DNA of 52,689 nt from Candidatus Nanopelagicales bacterium (GTDB lineage: Bacteria; Actinomycetota; Actinomycetes; S36-B12; CAIYMF01), in the NCBI GenBank assembly GCA_025456065.1, contig JALOLH010000018.1, positions 1 to 52,689 on the forward strand, given 5' to 3'. Every line of letters starts with the position of its first letter. Position 1 is the first letter of the stretch. Below, one piece after another: positions 7,924 to 17,625 of the stretch. The translations under genes were made by a program, and so were the position numbers. The notes under the pieces are model-generated. The model had not been told where the DNA came from and made no database searches. It saw only the letters and a program-made list of their open reading frames with translations.

Positions 7924-8048
7924 GCGCGAGGGCAGCTCTCCCGAGACGACCGTGGGCAGCCCCGACGTCGGCAGCCACCACCCCGCAGAGGCGTCCTCCG
8001 GAACACGAGCCAGCCCGGTTGGTGTTCCCCGTTGGTGTCAGACATGCC

Positions 8049-8072
8049 GGAGGCCCCCTCGCGGGGGCCTCC
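8049..8072 (-). terminator. Terminator of tRNA-Asn
   Basis: A perfect 10-bp stem GGAGGCCCCC / GGGGGCCTCC with loop TCGC begins 14 nt downstream of the tRNA 3' end. Confidence 0.75.
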
Positions 8073-8085
8073 ATCGTGCTCAGCG

Positions 8086-8158
8086 CTCCCCCATCTGGAC
8101 TCGAACCAGAAACCTGCCGGTTAACAGCCGGACGCTCTGCCGATTGAGCTATGGGGGA
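8086..8158 (-). tRNA. tRNA-Asn (anticodon GTT)
   Basis: 73 nt. Acceptor TCCCCCA/TGGGGGA, discriminator G, anticodon loop CTGTTAA (GTT), T-arm TCTGG-TTCGAGT-CCAGA. CCA is not encoded. The outermost anticodon-stem pair looks mismatched (T-C), but the fold is otherwise standard. Confidence 0.95.
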
Positions 8159-8221
8159 TCAAGCCCGGCAAGGATAGCAACGGGCTCGTCGGGCGCCCAA
8201 ACCCGTGACGGGCCCCTGCAG

Positions 8222-8743
8222 CTAGGTCCCCAGCTGGTCCCGCAGGTCCGCCAGCGCCCGGTCTGCGGCCTGCCGCCACCCCGGATCAGCCGGGTCGACG
8301 CCGGCGTCGAACACCACGCCCCACCGGACCTCGCCGGTCGCCGGCGAGCGGCGCGCGTTCAGCATGGCACCCGCGGCTCGGCCGTCGGGATGGCGCAGCG
8401 CCGCGTGCTGCGAGGCCACGACGGTCCAGTTCACCCGCTCCCGGACCACCCCGGGCACCTGCCCCGGATCGTCGAAGCGCAGCCGCACCTGCCGGGCCCG
8501 CTGCCCGGGGGCCGGCTGCAGCACGAGGTCGAGGAACTCCTCGCTCCACGCACCGCGCACCACCTCGTCCCAGGGGACGCGGCCGACCTCCGGGATGTGC
8601 ATCGCCAGGTCCGTGCAGGCCGCCACGTGGCCGTCGCTCAGCACCCCCCACGCGAGCAGCCGCTCCTTCGGCCCACCCGGTGCGGCGGGGTCCCCGGCGA
8701 GCAGCGCAGCGACTCGCGGGTCCAGCTCGCGGCGCAACCTCAC
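8222..8743 (-). CDS. Conserved-looking hypothetical protein coupled to dnaG
   Basis: 173 aa. GTG at 8743 overlaps the dnaG stop as GTGA, so it is translated with dnaG. It is a soluble protein with no membrane segment or Cys cluster. LLAWGVLSDGHVAACTDLAMHIP and RVPWDEVVRGAWSEEFLDL are the most ordered parts. Position and style match a short uncharacterised gene often found next to dnaG in actinobacteria, but I cannot give a function. Confidence 0.75.
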   Translation of the reverse strand: MRLRRELDPRVAALLAGDPAAPGGPKERLLAWGVLSDGHVAACTDLAMHIPEVGRVPWDEVVRGAWSEEFLDLVLQPAPGQRARQVRLRFDDPGQVPGVVRERVNWTVVASQHAALRHPDGRAAGAMLNARRSPATGEVRWGVVFDAGVDPADPGWRQAADRALADLRDQLGT

Positions 8744-10656
8744 GGCTCCTCCTGGCCGACCCGGGCGAGCTCGCGCCGGTACGCCTCCAGCTCCATCACG
8801 TCACCGAGGACGGCCGCGGCGCGGTCAGCCTCAGCCACCTGGTCGAGTTGGCCGAGCTCGCGCTTGAGGTCGGCCAGGCGACGGCCGGCCTCGTCGGAGA
8901 GCAGCCTGGCCACGATGGAGGTGACGTACCTCGCGTCCGGGTCGCCGGCCGTGACGAGTGGCTCGACGGCCAGCTCGCGCACCATCGCGCGCACGCCGTC
9001 GTCCGGGCACGCCGCGAGCACCGCCTCCACCCACGCCTGCCCGCCGACCCCCTCCGCGGGGCCATCCGCGCCGGCCACGGCCGCCCGGACCTGCTCATAC
9101 CGCGGATGCCGGTACGACCCCGGCAGCACCGAGGCCCACCACTCGCCGACGAGCTCGGGTACCTGCAGGACGCACTTGAGGGACTCGCGCTCGACGAAGA
9201 GCCCCGGGTCACGGGGGTCGGGGCGCGGCGGTCCGGCGGCAGGACGAGGGGGTGACGCCTCCTGAGGGCCGGCCGGGGACGACGGCGCGGGACCTCGCCG
9301 GTCCTCCTGGCCCGGCCCGCGGCCCCGGGCCGAGCCCTTCCCCGCCGCCACGACCGCGGTCCGCACCTCACCCTCGGGAACCCCGACCCAGCCGGCGAGC
9401 AGCCGCGTGTACTCGGGCCGCAGTGCCGCGTCGCGGATGCGCGACACCAGCGGTGCGGCCCGGCGGACGGCCGCAACGCGGCCCTCGGCGGTGGACAGGT
9501 CGAACCCGTCGATCGCCGAACGGATCGCGAACGCGAACAGCGGGGTGCGGCTGGCGACGAGCTCGCGCACCGCGGCGTCCCCCTTCGCCATCCGCAGCTC
9601 GCAGGGGTCCATGTCGTCCGGCGAGACGGCGATGAACGTCTGCGCGACGAACCGCTGGTCGCCCTCGAACGCGCGCAGGGCCGCCTTCTGGCCGGCGGCG
9701 TCCCCGTCGAAGGTGAAGACCACCTCGCCGCCGAACGTGTCGTCGTCCATCAGGTACCGGCGCAGCAGGCCGGCGTGGTCCGGGCCGAAGGCCGTCCCAC
9801 AGGTCGCTACCGCGGTGGTGACGCCGGCGAGGTGGGCCGCCATCACGTCGGTGTAGCCCTCGACCACGACGACCTGCTTGCGCCGGGCGATCTCCCGGCG
9901 GGCCAGGTCGATGCCGTACAGCACGTGCGACTTCCGGTACAGCGGGGTCTCCGGCGTGTTCAGGTACTTCGGCCCCTCGTCGTCGTCGAAGAGCTTGCGC
10001 GCGCCGAACCCGAGCACGTCACCGGAGGCGTCCCGGATCGGCCAGACGAGGCGGCCCCGGAAGCGGTCGTAGGTGCCGCGCTGGCCCTGGGAGGCGAGGC
10101 CCGCGGCGAGGGTCTCGGCGTCGGTGAACCCGGCGGCGCGCAGGTGGCCGAGCATGCTGTCCCACGACCGTGGGGCGAACCCCACGCCGAAGTGGGCGAC
10201 CGCTGCCTCGTCGAAGCCACGCTCGGCCAGGAACCGGCGCCCGGCGGCCGCCTCCTCGCCGGTCAGCTGCCGCACGAACCAGTCGGCAGCCACCTTGTTC
10301 GCCTGCACCAGCCGGGTGCGGTTCGGCCCGCGACGGTCCGGCCCCACACCGTCCTCGTAGCGCAGCGTCACGCCGGCGCGGGCGGCCAGCTTCTCGATCG
10401 CCTCCGTGAACGTGAGGTGGTCGTGCTTCATGAGGAAGTCGACGACGTCCCCGCCCTCACCGCAGCCGAAGCAGTAGTAGAGGCCGCGGGCCGGGGTGAC
10501 GTGGAAGCTCGGCGAGCGCTCGTCGTGGAAGGGGCACAGGCCCTTGAGCGACCCTGCCCCGGCCGTGCGCAGGGTCACCACCTCGCCGATCACCTGGTCG
10601 ACCCGGACCCGCTCGCGGACCAGCGCCACGTCCTCGGAGCGCACCCGGCCTGCCAT
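8740..10656 (-). CDS. dnaG: DNA primase DnaG
   Basis: 638 aa. It makes RNA primers at the replication fork. Domains in order: a zinc-binding domain with C-P-F-H at ~43 and CFGC at ~64, the primase core, a Toprim domain (VVVVEGYTDVMAAH and FTFDGDAAGQKA, with acidic metal ligands), a Pro/Arg-rich linker (RGRGPGQEDRRGPAPSSPAG), and a C-terminal helical domain for DnaB binding. Start ATG 10656 is preferred over 10665 because TAGGAT (10669-10664) lies 7 nt upstream, a leaderless-type promoter; there is no Shine-Dalgarno. The stop overlaps the next gene by 4 nt. Confidence 0.96.
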   Translation of the reverse strand: MAGRVRSEDVALVRERVRVDQVIGEVVTLRTAGAGSLKGLCPFHDERSPSFHVTPARGLYYCFGCGEGGDVVDFLMKHDHLTFTEAIEKLAARAGVTLRYEDGVGPDRRGPNRTRLVQANKVAADWFVRQLTGEEAAAGRRFLAERGFDEAAVAHFGVGFAPRSWDSMLGHLRAAGFTDAETLAAGLASQGQRGTYDRFRGRLVWPIRDASGDVLGFGARKLFDDDEGPKYLNTPETPLYRKSHVLYGIDLARREIARRKQVVVVEGYTDVMAAHLAGVTTAVATCGTAFGPDHAGLLRRYLMDDDTFGGEVVFTFDGDAAGQKAALRAFEGDQRFVAQTFIAVSPDDMDPCELRMAKGDAAVRELVASRTPLFAFAIRSAIDGFDLSTAEGRVAAVRRAAPLVSRIRDAALRPEYTRLLAGWVGVPEGEVRTAVVAAGKGSARGRGPGQEDRRGPAPSSPAGPQEASPPRPAAGPPRPDPRDPGLFVERESLKCVLQVPELVGEWWASVLPGSYRHPRYEQVRAAVAGADGPAEGVGGQAWVEAVLAACPDDGVRAMVRELAVEPLVTAGDPDARYVTSIVARLLSDEAGRRLADLKRELGQLDQVAEADRAAAVLGDVMELEAYRRELARVGQEEP

Positions 10657-10663
10657 GCTGCGC

Positions 10664-10669
10664 ATCCTA
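10664..10669 (-). promoter_or_regulatory. -10 hexamer of dnaG (leaderless type)
   Basis: TAGGAT with a 7-nt gap to ATG 10656. It overlaps the alternative ATG at 10665, which argues against that start. Confidence 0.55.
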
Positions 10670-10858
10670 GGCACCGGCTCCGACAGGCGGCGGTCGCGCG
10701 GTGGGCGCGCCCGGGAGGTGAGCGGCAGACCCCGTCGGGCGCCTGGCCCCGGCGCCTGCCTCCGGGGCGCGGGCGTGGCGTGGCGACCGCGCACGCCACG
10801 TCGGGAACGGGCCGCGTGGCGCCCCCAGGTGGGTATCTCTCCGTGGAAGAATCCCGTC

Positions 10859-11524
10859 ATGTCCGCCCCGGCCGTCCTCCTGGAGCGACCCCCGAGCCGG
10901 GCGGACACCGCCCCGACCCGCCGGCGCCGCGCAGCCCGCCGGTTCGCCGTGTTGACCTCCGCAGTCGCGATCGCCGTGGGCGCCGCCCCGGCCGCCGCCG
11001 TCACCGACCTCTACCGCTGGGCGGGCACCGACGACCGGACGGCCACCGACGCGATCGTCGTGCTCGGCGCCGCCCAGTACCAGGGCGCCCCCTCGCCGGT
11101 CCTCGCCAACCGGCTGGCACACGCCCACGAACTGGTCGAGGACGGCGTGAGCGACACGATCATCACGGTGGGCGGCTACCAGCCCGGCGACATCACGTCG
11201 GAGGCCCAGGCAGGCAAGGAGGAGCTCGTGGCCGACGGGCTGCTGCGCCGGCAGGTCATCGCGATCCCGTTCGGCGAGGACACCGCCGAGTCGATGGAGG
11301 CGGTGGCAGCGGTGGCCGCCTCGCAGGGCCTGCGCTCGATCACCATCGTGACCGACCCCGCGCACGCGGCGCGGGCCCGCGCCCTGGCCACCCGGCACCA
11401 GCTCGACGCCCACGTCTCGCCGACCCAGCAGGGGCCCGGCACCGCGCTGCGGGGCCCGTACGTCCTGCGCGAGTCCGCCGGCCTGCTCGCCGTCTGGCTG
11501 GACCGCGGCCGCTCGCGCGACTGA
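10859..11524 (+). CDS. YdcF/SanA-like DUF218 protein
   Basis: 221 aa. An N-terminal cytoplasmic stretch (RRRRAAR) and one transmembrane helix (residues ~30-48) precede a DUF218 domain beginning AIVVLGAAQYQGAPSPVLANRL and including IITVGGYQPGD, FGEDTAESMEA and ITIVTDPAHAARA. DUF218 proteins include SanA, linked to envelope barrier function, and YdcF, which binds S-adenosylmethionine; the exact role is unknown. AAGAAT ends 6 nt before the ATG. It is divergent from dnaG. Confidence 0.8.
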   Translation: MSAPAVLLERPPSRADTAPTRRRRAARRFAVLTSAVAIAVGAAPAAAVTDLYRWAGTDDRTATDAIVVLGAAQYQGAPSPVLANRLAHAHELVEDGVSDTIITVGGYQPGDITSEAQAGKEELVADGLLRRQVIAIPFGEDTAESMEAVAAVAASQGLRSITIVTDPAHAARARALATRHQLDAHVSPTQQGPGTALRGPYVLRESAGLLAVWLDRGRSRD

Positions 11525-11652
11525 GCGCCGCCCCGGCCGGGCTCCTGGTCGATCGGCCCACCGAACGCCCGTCTGCTCCCCTCGCCGATCCCTGTACCCG
11601 GCCCGACCGATGGGCGTCGCCGGACTGGCGTGCCGGCGTCGGACCCCCGACG

Positions 11653-11658
11653 TAGGTT
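11653..11658 (+). promoter_or_regulatory. -10 hexamer of dgt (leaderless type)
   Basis: TAGGTT ends 6 nt before ATG 11665, with no Shine-Dalgarno in between. Confidence 0.5.
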
Positions 11659-11664
11659 GGGGCC

Positions 11665-12906
11665 ATGCCGGGCCGGGGGTACGCGCCGCACGACGAGCAG
11701 CGCTGGGCTGTCGAACCCCCCAAGCGACCGAGCCGCACCGCCTTCGCCCGGGATCGTGCCCGCGTCCTGCACAGCGCGGCGTGGCGGCGGCTGGCGGCCA
11801 AGACGCAGGTGATGCTCGCCGGGGAGCAGGACTTCCCACGGACGCGGATGACCCACTCCCTCGAGGTGGCCCAGGTCGGCCGCGAGCTCGGCGCCGCGCT
11901 CGGGTGCGACCCGGACCTGGTCGAGGCTGCATGCCTGGCCCACGACCTCGGCCATCCACCCTTCGGGCACAACGGCGAGGAGGCGCTCGACCGCGTCTGC
12001 GCCGGTATCGGCGGGTTCGAGGGGAACGCCCAGACCCTGCGGATCCTGACCCGGCTGGAGGCCAAGGCGTTCGGGGACCCTGAGGGTGCCGGAGACCCAC
12101 GCAGCGTCGGGCTCAACCTCACCCGCGCCACCCTGGACGCGGCCACGAAGTACCCCTGGCCGCGTGACGGCGACGCGGGGAAGTTCGGCGTCTACGCCGA
12201 CGACCTGCCGGTGTTCCGCTGGATGCGCGCCGACGCCCCCGATCGGCAGCGGGCCATCGAGGCACAGGTGATGGACTGGGCCGACGACGTCGCCTACAGC
12301 GTCCACGACGTCGAGGACGGCATCCACGCGGGGCTGGTCGACCTCGCCGCCCTGGCCGACCCGGCCACCGCTCGGGAGCTGGCCCGGGTGGCCGCCGAGC
12401 AGTACGCCCCGGACACCGACCCGGCCGCGCTCGAGGCAGCCCTGGCCCGGGTGCTGGCGGAGCCCTACTGGCCGACCGGCTACGAGGGGAGCCTGCGCGA
12501 CCTCGCGGCGCTGAAGGACATGGCCTCGCAGCTCATCGGCCGGTTCACCGCTGCGGCGGAGGTCGCCACCCGTGCCGGGAACCCCGACGTCGCGCTGACC
12601 CGGCACCACGGGTCGCTGCAGGTCCCGACCGAGATCCGCCACGAGGTGGTCGTGCTCAAGGGCATCGCGTACCACTACGTGATGCGGCGCACCGGTTCGG
12701 AGCGCGCCTACGCCCGGCAGCGCACGCTGCTGCAGGAGCTCGTCGCCGCGCTCACGCTCGCCGCACCGGACTCCCTCGAGCCGCAGTACCGCCAGGCCTG
12801 GCTGGCCGCGCCCGACGACGGCGCGCGGCTGCGGGTGGTGGTGGACCAGGTCGCCAGCCTCACGGACCTGTCCGTCGTGGGCTGGCACCGCCGGCACTGC
12901 CGCTGA
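11665..12906 (+). CDS. dgt: Deoxyguanosinetriphosphate triphosphohydrolase-like protein
   Basis: 413 aa. An HD-domain dNTPase that hydrolyses dNTP to deoxynucleoside and triphosphate. Visible: [23 protein letters not shown] at the N-terminus, the HD metal ligands in THSLEVAQ and [10 protein letters not shown] with [18 protein letters not shown], and [16 protein letters not shown]. It is adjacent to dnaG on the opposite strand, the usual actinobacterial setting. Substrate preference (dGTP against other dNTPs) is not readable from the sequence. Confidence 0.92.
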   Translation: MPGRGYAPHDEQRWAVEPPKRPSRTAFARDRARVLHSAAWRRLAAKTQVMLAGEQDFPRTRMTHSLEVAQVGRELGAALGCDPDLVEAACLAHDLGHPPFGHNGEEALDRVCAGIGGFEGNAQTLRILTRLEAKAFGDPEGAGDPRSVGLNLTRATLDAATKYPWPRDGDAGKFGVYADDLPVFRWMRADAPDRQRAIEAQVMDWADDVAYSVHDVEDGIHAGLVDLAALADPATARELARVAAEQYAPDTDPAALEAALARVLAEPYWPTGYEGSLRDLAALKDMASQLIGRFTAAAEVATRAGNPDVALTRHHGSLQVPTEIRHEVVVLKGIAYHYVMRRTGSERAYARQRTLLQELVAALTLAAPDSLEPQYRQAWLAAPDDGARLRVVVDQVASLTDLSVVGWHRRHCR

Positions 12907-13052
12907 GCTCAGGGCGTGCCCGCCGCCAACGAGCTCGTTCGCCGACCGGAACCGCGACGAGGGACGGCTGCGGTGCCGCCACACGTCGCTCGAGATGCGA
13001 CACCCCTTGGCGGGATCCGGACCAAGATCGCTGCGGGGTGGCCCGGAGACGC

Positions 13053-13090
13053 CGATGGCGCCGGCCCCAGGCTGGGGACCGGCGCCATCG
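13053..13090. terminator. Strong bidirectional terminator between dgt and ppdK
   Basis: A 12-bp perfect outer stem (CGATGGCGCCGG, 13053-13064, with 13079-13090) continues into a 5-bp inner stem CCCCA/TGGGG around a 3-nt loop, with one bulged A. It ends 10 nt before the ppdK stop codon and so serves both convergent genes. Confidence 0.8.
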
Positions 13091-13100
13091 GTGCGTGAGA

Positions 13101-15662
13101 TCAGCGGCTGTCGCTGCCGCCACCGGCCTTGAACAGCGTGGCCCGGCCGGCCTCCAGGCGCGCGACCGGCACCCGGAACGGCGAGCAGGACACGTAGTCC
13201 AGGCCGACCTCGTCGAAGAAGTGCACCGACTCCGGGTCGCCGCCGTGCTCGCCGCAGACACCGAGCTTGATGTCCGGACGGGTGGCCCGGCCCTTCTCGG
13301 TCGCGACCCGCACCAGCGCGCCCACGCCGTCGCGGTCGATCGACTCGAACGGCGAGACGCCGAAGACGCCCTTCTCGAGGTACGTCGTGAAGAAGGCGCC
13401 CTCCACGTCGTCCCGGCTGAAGCCCCACGTCGTCTGGGTGAGGTCGTTGGTGCCGAAGGAGAAGAACTCCGCCGCCTCCGCGATCTGGTCGGCCGTCATG
13501 GCCGCACGCGGCAGCTCGATCATCGTGCCGATCTGGAACGCCAGCTCGCTGCCGGTCTCGGCGGCCACCTCGGCGATGACCTGCTCGGCCTCGTCCTTGA
13601 TCAGCTCGAGCTCCTGCACGGCACCCACGAGCGGGATCATGATCTCCGCGCGAGGATCGCCACCGGCAGCCTTGCGCGCCGCCGCCGCCTGGGCGATGGC
13701 ACGCACCTGCAGCCCGAACAGCCCGGGGATCGCCAGGCCGAGGCGCACGCCGCGCAGGCCCAGCATCGGGTTGGACTCGTGCAGCCGCTCGACGGCGGCG
13801 AGCAGCCGCAGGTCGTCGGCCTTCACGTCCCCGCGCTCCTCGGCCCGGGCCACGGCCACGGACAGCGAGGTCAGGTCGGGCAGGAACTCGTGCAGCGGCG
13901 GGTCGAGCAGGCGGATGGTGACCGGCAGGCCGTCCATCGCCTCGAGGATCTCCTCGAAGTCGGCGCCCATGCGGCGAGCACGCGCCGAGTCCTCCGGGGT
14001 GTCGGCGTTCGTGCGCACCCGCAGGCGGCGCACGTCGTCGGCGTGGGTGATGATCCGGTGCACGCTGCGCACCAGGTCGTCGTCGCCGTCGGGCGAGAGC
14101 TCACCCTCGAAGTACTGCACGACGGGCGACGGGATGACCGGCACCTCGCCGACGAACACCTCGCCGGTGGCGCCGTCGATGGACAGCGGGTCCCCCTCCC
14201 GGATCACGATCCCGCCGGGTGCCGTGGCCTGCTTCGCGGTCGTGTCCACGGCCAGGTCCTCGGTGCCGCAGACCGCGGTCTTGCCCATGCCGCGCGCGAC
14301 GACGGCCGCATGGGAGGTCTTGCCACCGCGCGAGGTCAGGATGCCCGCGGCCGCCACCATGCCAGCCAGGTCGTCGGGCGTGGTCTCGCGGCGCACGAGG
14401 ATGGTCTTGATCCCCTGCTCGGCCTTCTCCACGGCGGTCTCGGAGTCGAAGACGGCCACCCCCACCGCGGCGCCGGGCGAGGCTGCGATGCCCTTGGCGA
14501 CGAGCGTGCGGTCACCGGAGTGGTCGAAGTGCGGGAACATCAGTTGCACGAGCTGGGCGCCCGAGACGCGCCGCACGGCCTCGTCGGTGTCGATGATGCC
14601 CTCGTCCACCAGCTGGGTGGCGATCCGGAAGGCGGCACCGGCGGTGCGCTTGCCGACCCGGGTCTGCAGCATGTAGAGCCGACCGTTCTCGACGGTGAAC
14701 TCGATGTCGCACAGGTCCTTGTAGTGCTTCTCGAGCAGGTCCATGTTGGCCAGCAGCTCGGCGTGCGCCTCGGGGTCCAACCGGCCCATGTCGTCGAGCG
14801 TGAGCGTGTTGCGGATGCCCGCCACGACGTCCTCGCCCTGGGCGTCCGGCAGGTAGTCGCCGTAGTGGCCGGTCGCCCCGGTCGCGGGGTCACGCGTGAA
14901 GGCCACGCCGGTGCCGGAGTCGTCGCCGACGTTGCCGAACACCATCGCCTGCACGTTCACCGCGGTGCCGAGGTCCGCCGGGATGCGCTCCTGGCGGCGG
15001 TACAGCACGGCGCGATCGGTGTTCCACGAGTCGAAGACGGCCTTGATGGCCATGTCGAGCTGCTCGCGGGTGTCCTGCGGGAACTCGATGCCCGCGTGCT
15101 CGCGCACGATCCCCTTGTAGGTGTCCACGAGCGCCTTGAGGTCGTCGACGCCCAGTTCGATGTCCGTGGTGACCCCGGCCGAGGTCTTGGCCTCGTCGAT
15201 GGCGTGCTCGAAGAAATGGCCCTCGATGCCGAGGACCGTCTTGCCGAACATCTGGATCAGGCGGCGGTAGGAGTCCCAGGCGAACCGCTCGTCACCGGAG
15301 AACACGGCCAGGCCGTGCACCGACGCGTCGTTCGTGCCGATGTTGAGGACGGTCTCCATCATGCCGGGCATCGAGAACTTGGCACCCGAGCGCACCGAGA
15401 CCAGCAGGGGCTCCTCGGGGTCGCCGAGCGTGCGCCCGATCTTGCCCTCGAGGATGCGCAGCTGCTCGGTGACCTGCTCGGCCATCTCGGTGGGGACGGC
15501 TCCGGAGGCCAGGTAGGCACGGCAGGCCTCGGTCGTGACGGTGAAGCCGGGCGGGACGTTGAGGCCGAGCCGGATCATCTCGGCGAGGTTCGCGCCCTTG
15601 CCGCCGAGCAGGTCCTTCTGGTCCTTGTCGCCCTCGGCGAAGTCGTAGACGTAACGCACCAT
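13101..15662 (-). CDS. ppdK: Pyruvate, phosphate dikinase
   Basis: 853 aa, close to the usual ~870-880. It interconverts pyruvate + ATP + Pi and phosphoenolpyruvate + AMP + PPi. The N-terminal ATP-grasp part starts YVYDFAEG with LLGGKGANLAEM. The phosphohistidine domain has GGKTSHAAVVARGMGK with the catalytic His. The C-terminal PEP/pyruvate TIM barrel ends with GVCGEHGGDP, which carries the catalytic Cys. ATG 15662 has GGAGGG about 13 nt upstream and a TAGGGT hexamer further up, so it is a leadered gene, unlike several neighbours. It is divergent from the GH13 gene. Confidence 0.96.
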   Translation of the reverse strand: MVRYVYDFAEGDKDQKDLLGGKGANLAEMIRLGLNVPPGFTVTTEACRAYLASGAVPTEMAEQVTEQLRILEGKIGRTLGDPEEPLLVSVRSGAKFSMPGMMETVLNIGTNDASVHGLAVFSGDERFAWDSYRRLIQMFGKTVLGIEGHFFEHAIDEAKTSAGVTTDIELGVDDLKALVDTYKGIVREHAGIEFPQDTREQLDMAIKAVFDSWNTDRAVLYRRQERIPADLGTAVNVQAMVFGNVGDDSGTGVAFTRDPATGATGHYGDYLPDAQGEDVVAGIRNTLTLDDMGRLDPEAHAELLANMDLLEKHYKDLCDIEFTVENGRLYMLQTRVGKRTAGAAFRIATQLVDEGIIDTDEAVRRVSGAQLVQLMFPHFDHSGDRTLVAKGIAASPGAAVGVAVFDSETAVEKAEQGIKTILVRRETTPDDLAGMVAAAGILTSRGGKTSHAAVVARGMGKTAVCGTEDLAVDTTAKQATAPGGIVIREGDPLSIDGATGEVFVGEVPVIPSPVVQYFEGELSPDGDDDLVRSVHRIITHADDVRRLRVRTNADTPEDSARARRMGADFEEILEAMDGLPVTIRLLDPPLHEFLPDLTSLSVAVARAEERGDVKADDLRLLAAVERLHESNPMLGLRGVRLGLAIPGLFGLQVRAIAQAAAARKAAGGDPRAEIMIPLVGAVQELELIKDEAEQVIAEVAAETGSELAFQIGTMIELPRAAMTADQIAEAAEFFSFGTNDLTQTTWGFSRDDVEGAFFTTYLEKGVFGVSPFESIDRDGVGALVRVATEKGRATRPDIKLGVCGEHGGDPESVHFFDEVGLDYVSCSPFRVPVARLEAGRATLFKAGGGSDSR

Positions 15663-15851
15663 CGGTGTGGCAACCCTCCTGCGGATGTGGTGATAACGCG
15701 GGCCACCCTACCCCCGGCAGCCCCGCACGAAGCCGGTCGAGCCTCCCGGACCACGGGACCTTCGCCCCGCTCGGACCCCAGCGCGCGGTGCCGGAGCCGG
15801 TCCGTGCCGCCCGCCAGCACGACGGACGCGCCACGCACCCGGCGGCGCCCC

Positions 15852-15857
15852 TAGCAT
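15852..15857 (+). promoter_or_regulatory. -10 hexamer of the GH13 gene (leaderless type)
   Basis: TAGCAT with 8 nt to GTG 15866. No Shine-Dalgarno is present. Confidence 0.4.
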
Positions 15858-15865
15858 CGGCGGCC

Positions 15866-17587
15866 GTGACCGAATGGTGGCGCCATGCCGTGATCTACCA
15901 GATCTACCCGCGCTCGTTCGGCGACGGCGACGGCGACGGCACGGGTGACCTGCCCGGCATCACCGCCCGGATGCCGTACCTGGCCGAGCTCGGCGTCGAC
16001 GCGCTGTGGATCAGCCCGGTCTTCGCCAGCCCACAGGTCGACCACGGCTACGACATCAGCGACTACCGCGACATCGACCCGATCTTCGGCACGCTCGAGG
16101 ACATGGACGAGCTCATCGCGACCGCCCACGACTACGGCATCAAGGTGACGCTGGACTTCGTGCCGAACCACACCTCGGACCAGCACCCGTGGTTCACCGC
16201 GGCCGTCGCCGCCGGCCGCGGCTCCCCCGAGCGCGCGCGCTACCTGTTCCGGGACGGTCGCGGGCCCAACGGCGACGAGCCGCCGAACAACTGGAAGTCG
16301 GTCTTCGGCGGACCGTCCTGGACCCGGGTCGCGGAGTCCGACGGCACCCCCGGCCAGTGGTACTACCACCTCTTCGCCCCGGAGCAGCCGGACCTCAACT
16401 GGCGCAACCCGGAGGTCGTGGCCGAGTTCGTGAGCATCCTGCGGTTCTGGATGGACCGCGGGGCCGACGGGTTCCGCATCGACGTCTCCGACGCCCTGAT
16501 CAAGGACGACTCCTGGCCGGACACCCCCACCGGGGACCCCATCATCCCCAAGGACGACACCAGCCCGGTCCACGACATCTACCGCGCGTTCCGCCGGGCG
16601 ATGGACGCCTACCCGGGCGATCGGATGGCGGTCATCGAGACAGGAGCCCCGGACGACATCGTGGCCCTGTTCATCCGGCCCGACGAGATGCACCTGGCGT
16701 TCAACTTCCGCTTCGTGCACGCCGGCTTCGACGGTGCCGACCTGCGCGCGGCCATCGACTCCTCGATCGCCGCCAACGCCGCCGTGGGGGCGCCGACGAC
16801 CTGGGTCACCGACAACCACGACACCCCGCGCTCGGTCTCCCGGCTGGGCCAGAACGCGACGCTGGCCGGTGCCTACGTGCCGGGGACGATGGCGTCGGGG
16901 ATCTTCCAGCAGGTCGACCTCGAGCTGGGCACCCGCCGGGCGCGGGCGCTGGCGCTGGTGCTGCTCGCGCTGCCGGGCGCGGCCTACGTCTACAACGGCC
17001 AGGAGCTGGGTCTGCCCAACGTGGACGACCTGCCCGACGAGGTCCTGCAGGACCCGATCTGGGAACGCAGCGGCCACACGGTCCGCGGCCGCGACGGGTG
17101 CCGCATCCCCATGCCGTGGACGAACGGGGCCAACCTCGGCTTCACCAAGGCCCGGGTGACGCCGTGGCTGCCGATCCCGCGGGAGTGGACCGCCCTGTCG
17201 GTGGCCTCCCAGCAGGCGAGCGCCGACTCGATGCTCACGCTCTACCGGCAGGCGCTGCGCATCCGGCGCGGATCGCCCGCGCTCGGCCGTGGCGAGCTGC
17301 GCTGGGTGTCCTCGGCCGAGGAGGCCGGCGACCGCCTCGTGTTCGACCTGGTCGCGGACGTGGCGCGCGTCCGCGTGGTCGTGAACCTCTCGGCGGCGGC
17401 CGTCGACCTGCCGGAGGGCGAGCTGCTGCTGGCCTCGCAGCCGGTCGTGGGTGGCCAGCTCCCGCCGATCGCGGCGGCCTGGGTGGCGCTGCCACCGGCG
17501 CCGAGCCTCGTCGAGCGCCTCGCCGCCGCCGTGGGCGAGCTCACGGAGTCCATCCCGCTGGTGCCCTCGCTGCGGCCCGGCGGCTGA
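15866..17587 (+). CDS. GH13 alpha-glucosidase / oligo-1,6-glucosidase type
   Basis: 573 aa, cytoplasmic. It opens VTEWWRHAVIYQIYPRSF, characteristic of GH13 exo-glucosidases. Conserved regions: I DFVPNHTSDQ, II GFRIDVSDAL (nucleophile Asp), III MAVIETG (acid/base Glu) and IV TDNHDTPRS (stabilising Asp). An all-beta C-terminal domain follows. It hydrolyses terminal alpha-1,4 or alpha-1,6 glucosyl units of malto-oligosaccharides. Trehalose-6-phosphate hydrolase or sucrose isomerase are less likely but not excluded. GTG 15866 is chosen because homology begins immediately and TAGCAT is suitably placed. Confidence 0.88.
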   Translation: MTEWWRHAVIYQIYPRSFGDGDGDGTGDLPGITARMPYLAELGVDALWISPVFASPQVDHGYDISDYRDIDPIFGTLEDMDELIATAHDYGIKVTLDFVPNHTSDQHPWFTAAVAAGRGSPERARYLFRDGRGPNGDEPPNNWKSVFGGPSWTRVAESDGTPGQWYYHLFAPEQPDLNWRNPEVVAEFVSILRFWMDRGADGFRIDVSDALIKDDSWPDTPTGDPIIPKDDTSPVHDIYRAFRRAMDAYPGDRMAVIETGAPDDIVALFIRPDEMHLAFNFRFVHAGFDGADLRAAIDSSIAANAAVGAPTTWVTDNHDTPRSVSRLGQNATLAGAYVPGTMASGIFQQVDLELGTRRARALALVLLALPGAAYVYNGQELGLPNVDDLPDEVLQDPIWERSGHTVRGRDGCRIPMPWTNGANLGFTKARVTPWLPIPREWTALSVASQQASADSMLTLYRQALRIRRGSPALGRGELRWVSSAEEAGDRLVFDLVADVARVRVVVNLSAAAVDLPEGELLLASQPVVGGQLPPIAAAWVALPPAPSLVERLAAAVGELTESIPLVPSLRPGG

Positions 17588-17592
17588 CCGGT

Positions 17593-17618
17593 GCCGCGGC
17601 GCTGGGCTCAGCCGCGGC
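17593..17618. terminator. Possible terminator between the GH13 and ABC permease genes
   Basis: GCCGCGGC (17593-17600) and GCCGCGGC (17611-17618) form an 8-bp stem with a 10-nt loop in the convergent gap. The arms are self-palindromic, so the call is weak. Confidence 0.4.
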
Positions 17619-17625
17619 GAGCGGC

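Noticed and set aside
13038-15854. 938-codon plus-strand open frame antisense to ppdK
   Set aside because: The composition is typical of a shadow frame, with no motifs. ppdK on the other strand is full length and unambiguous.
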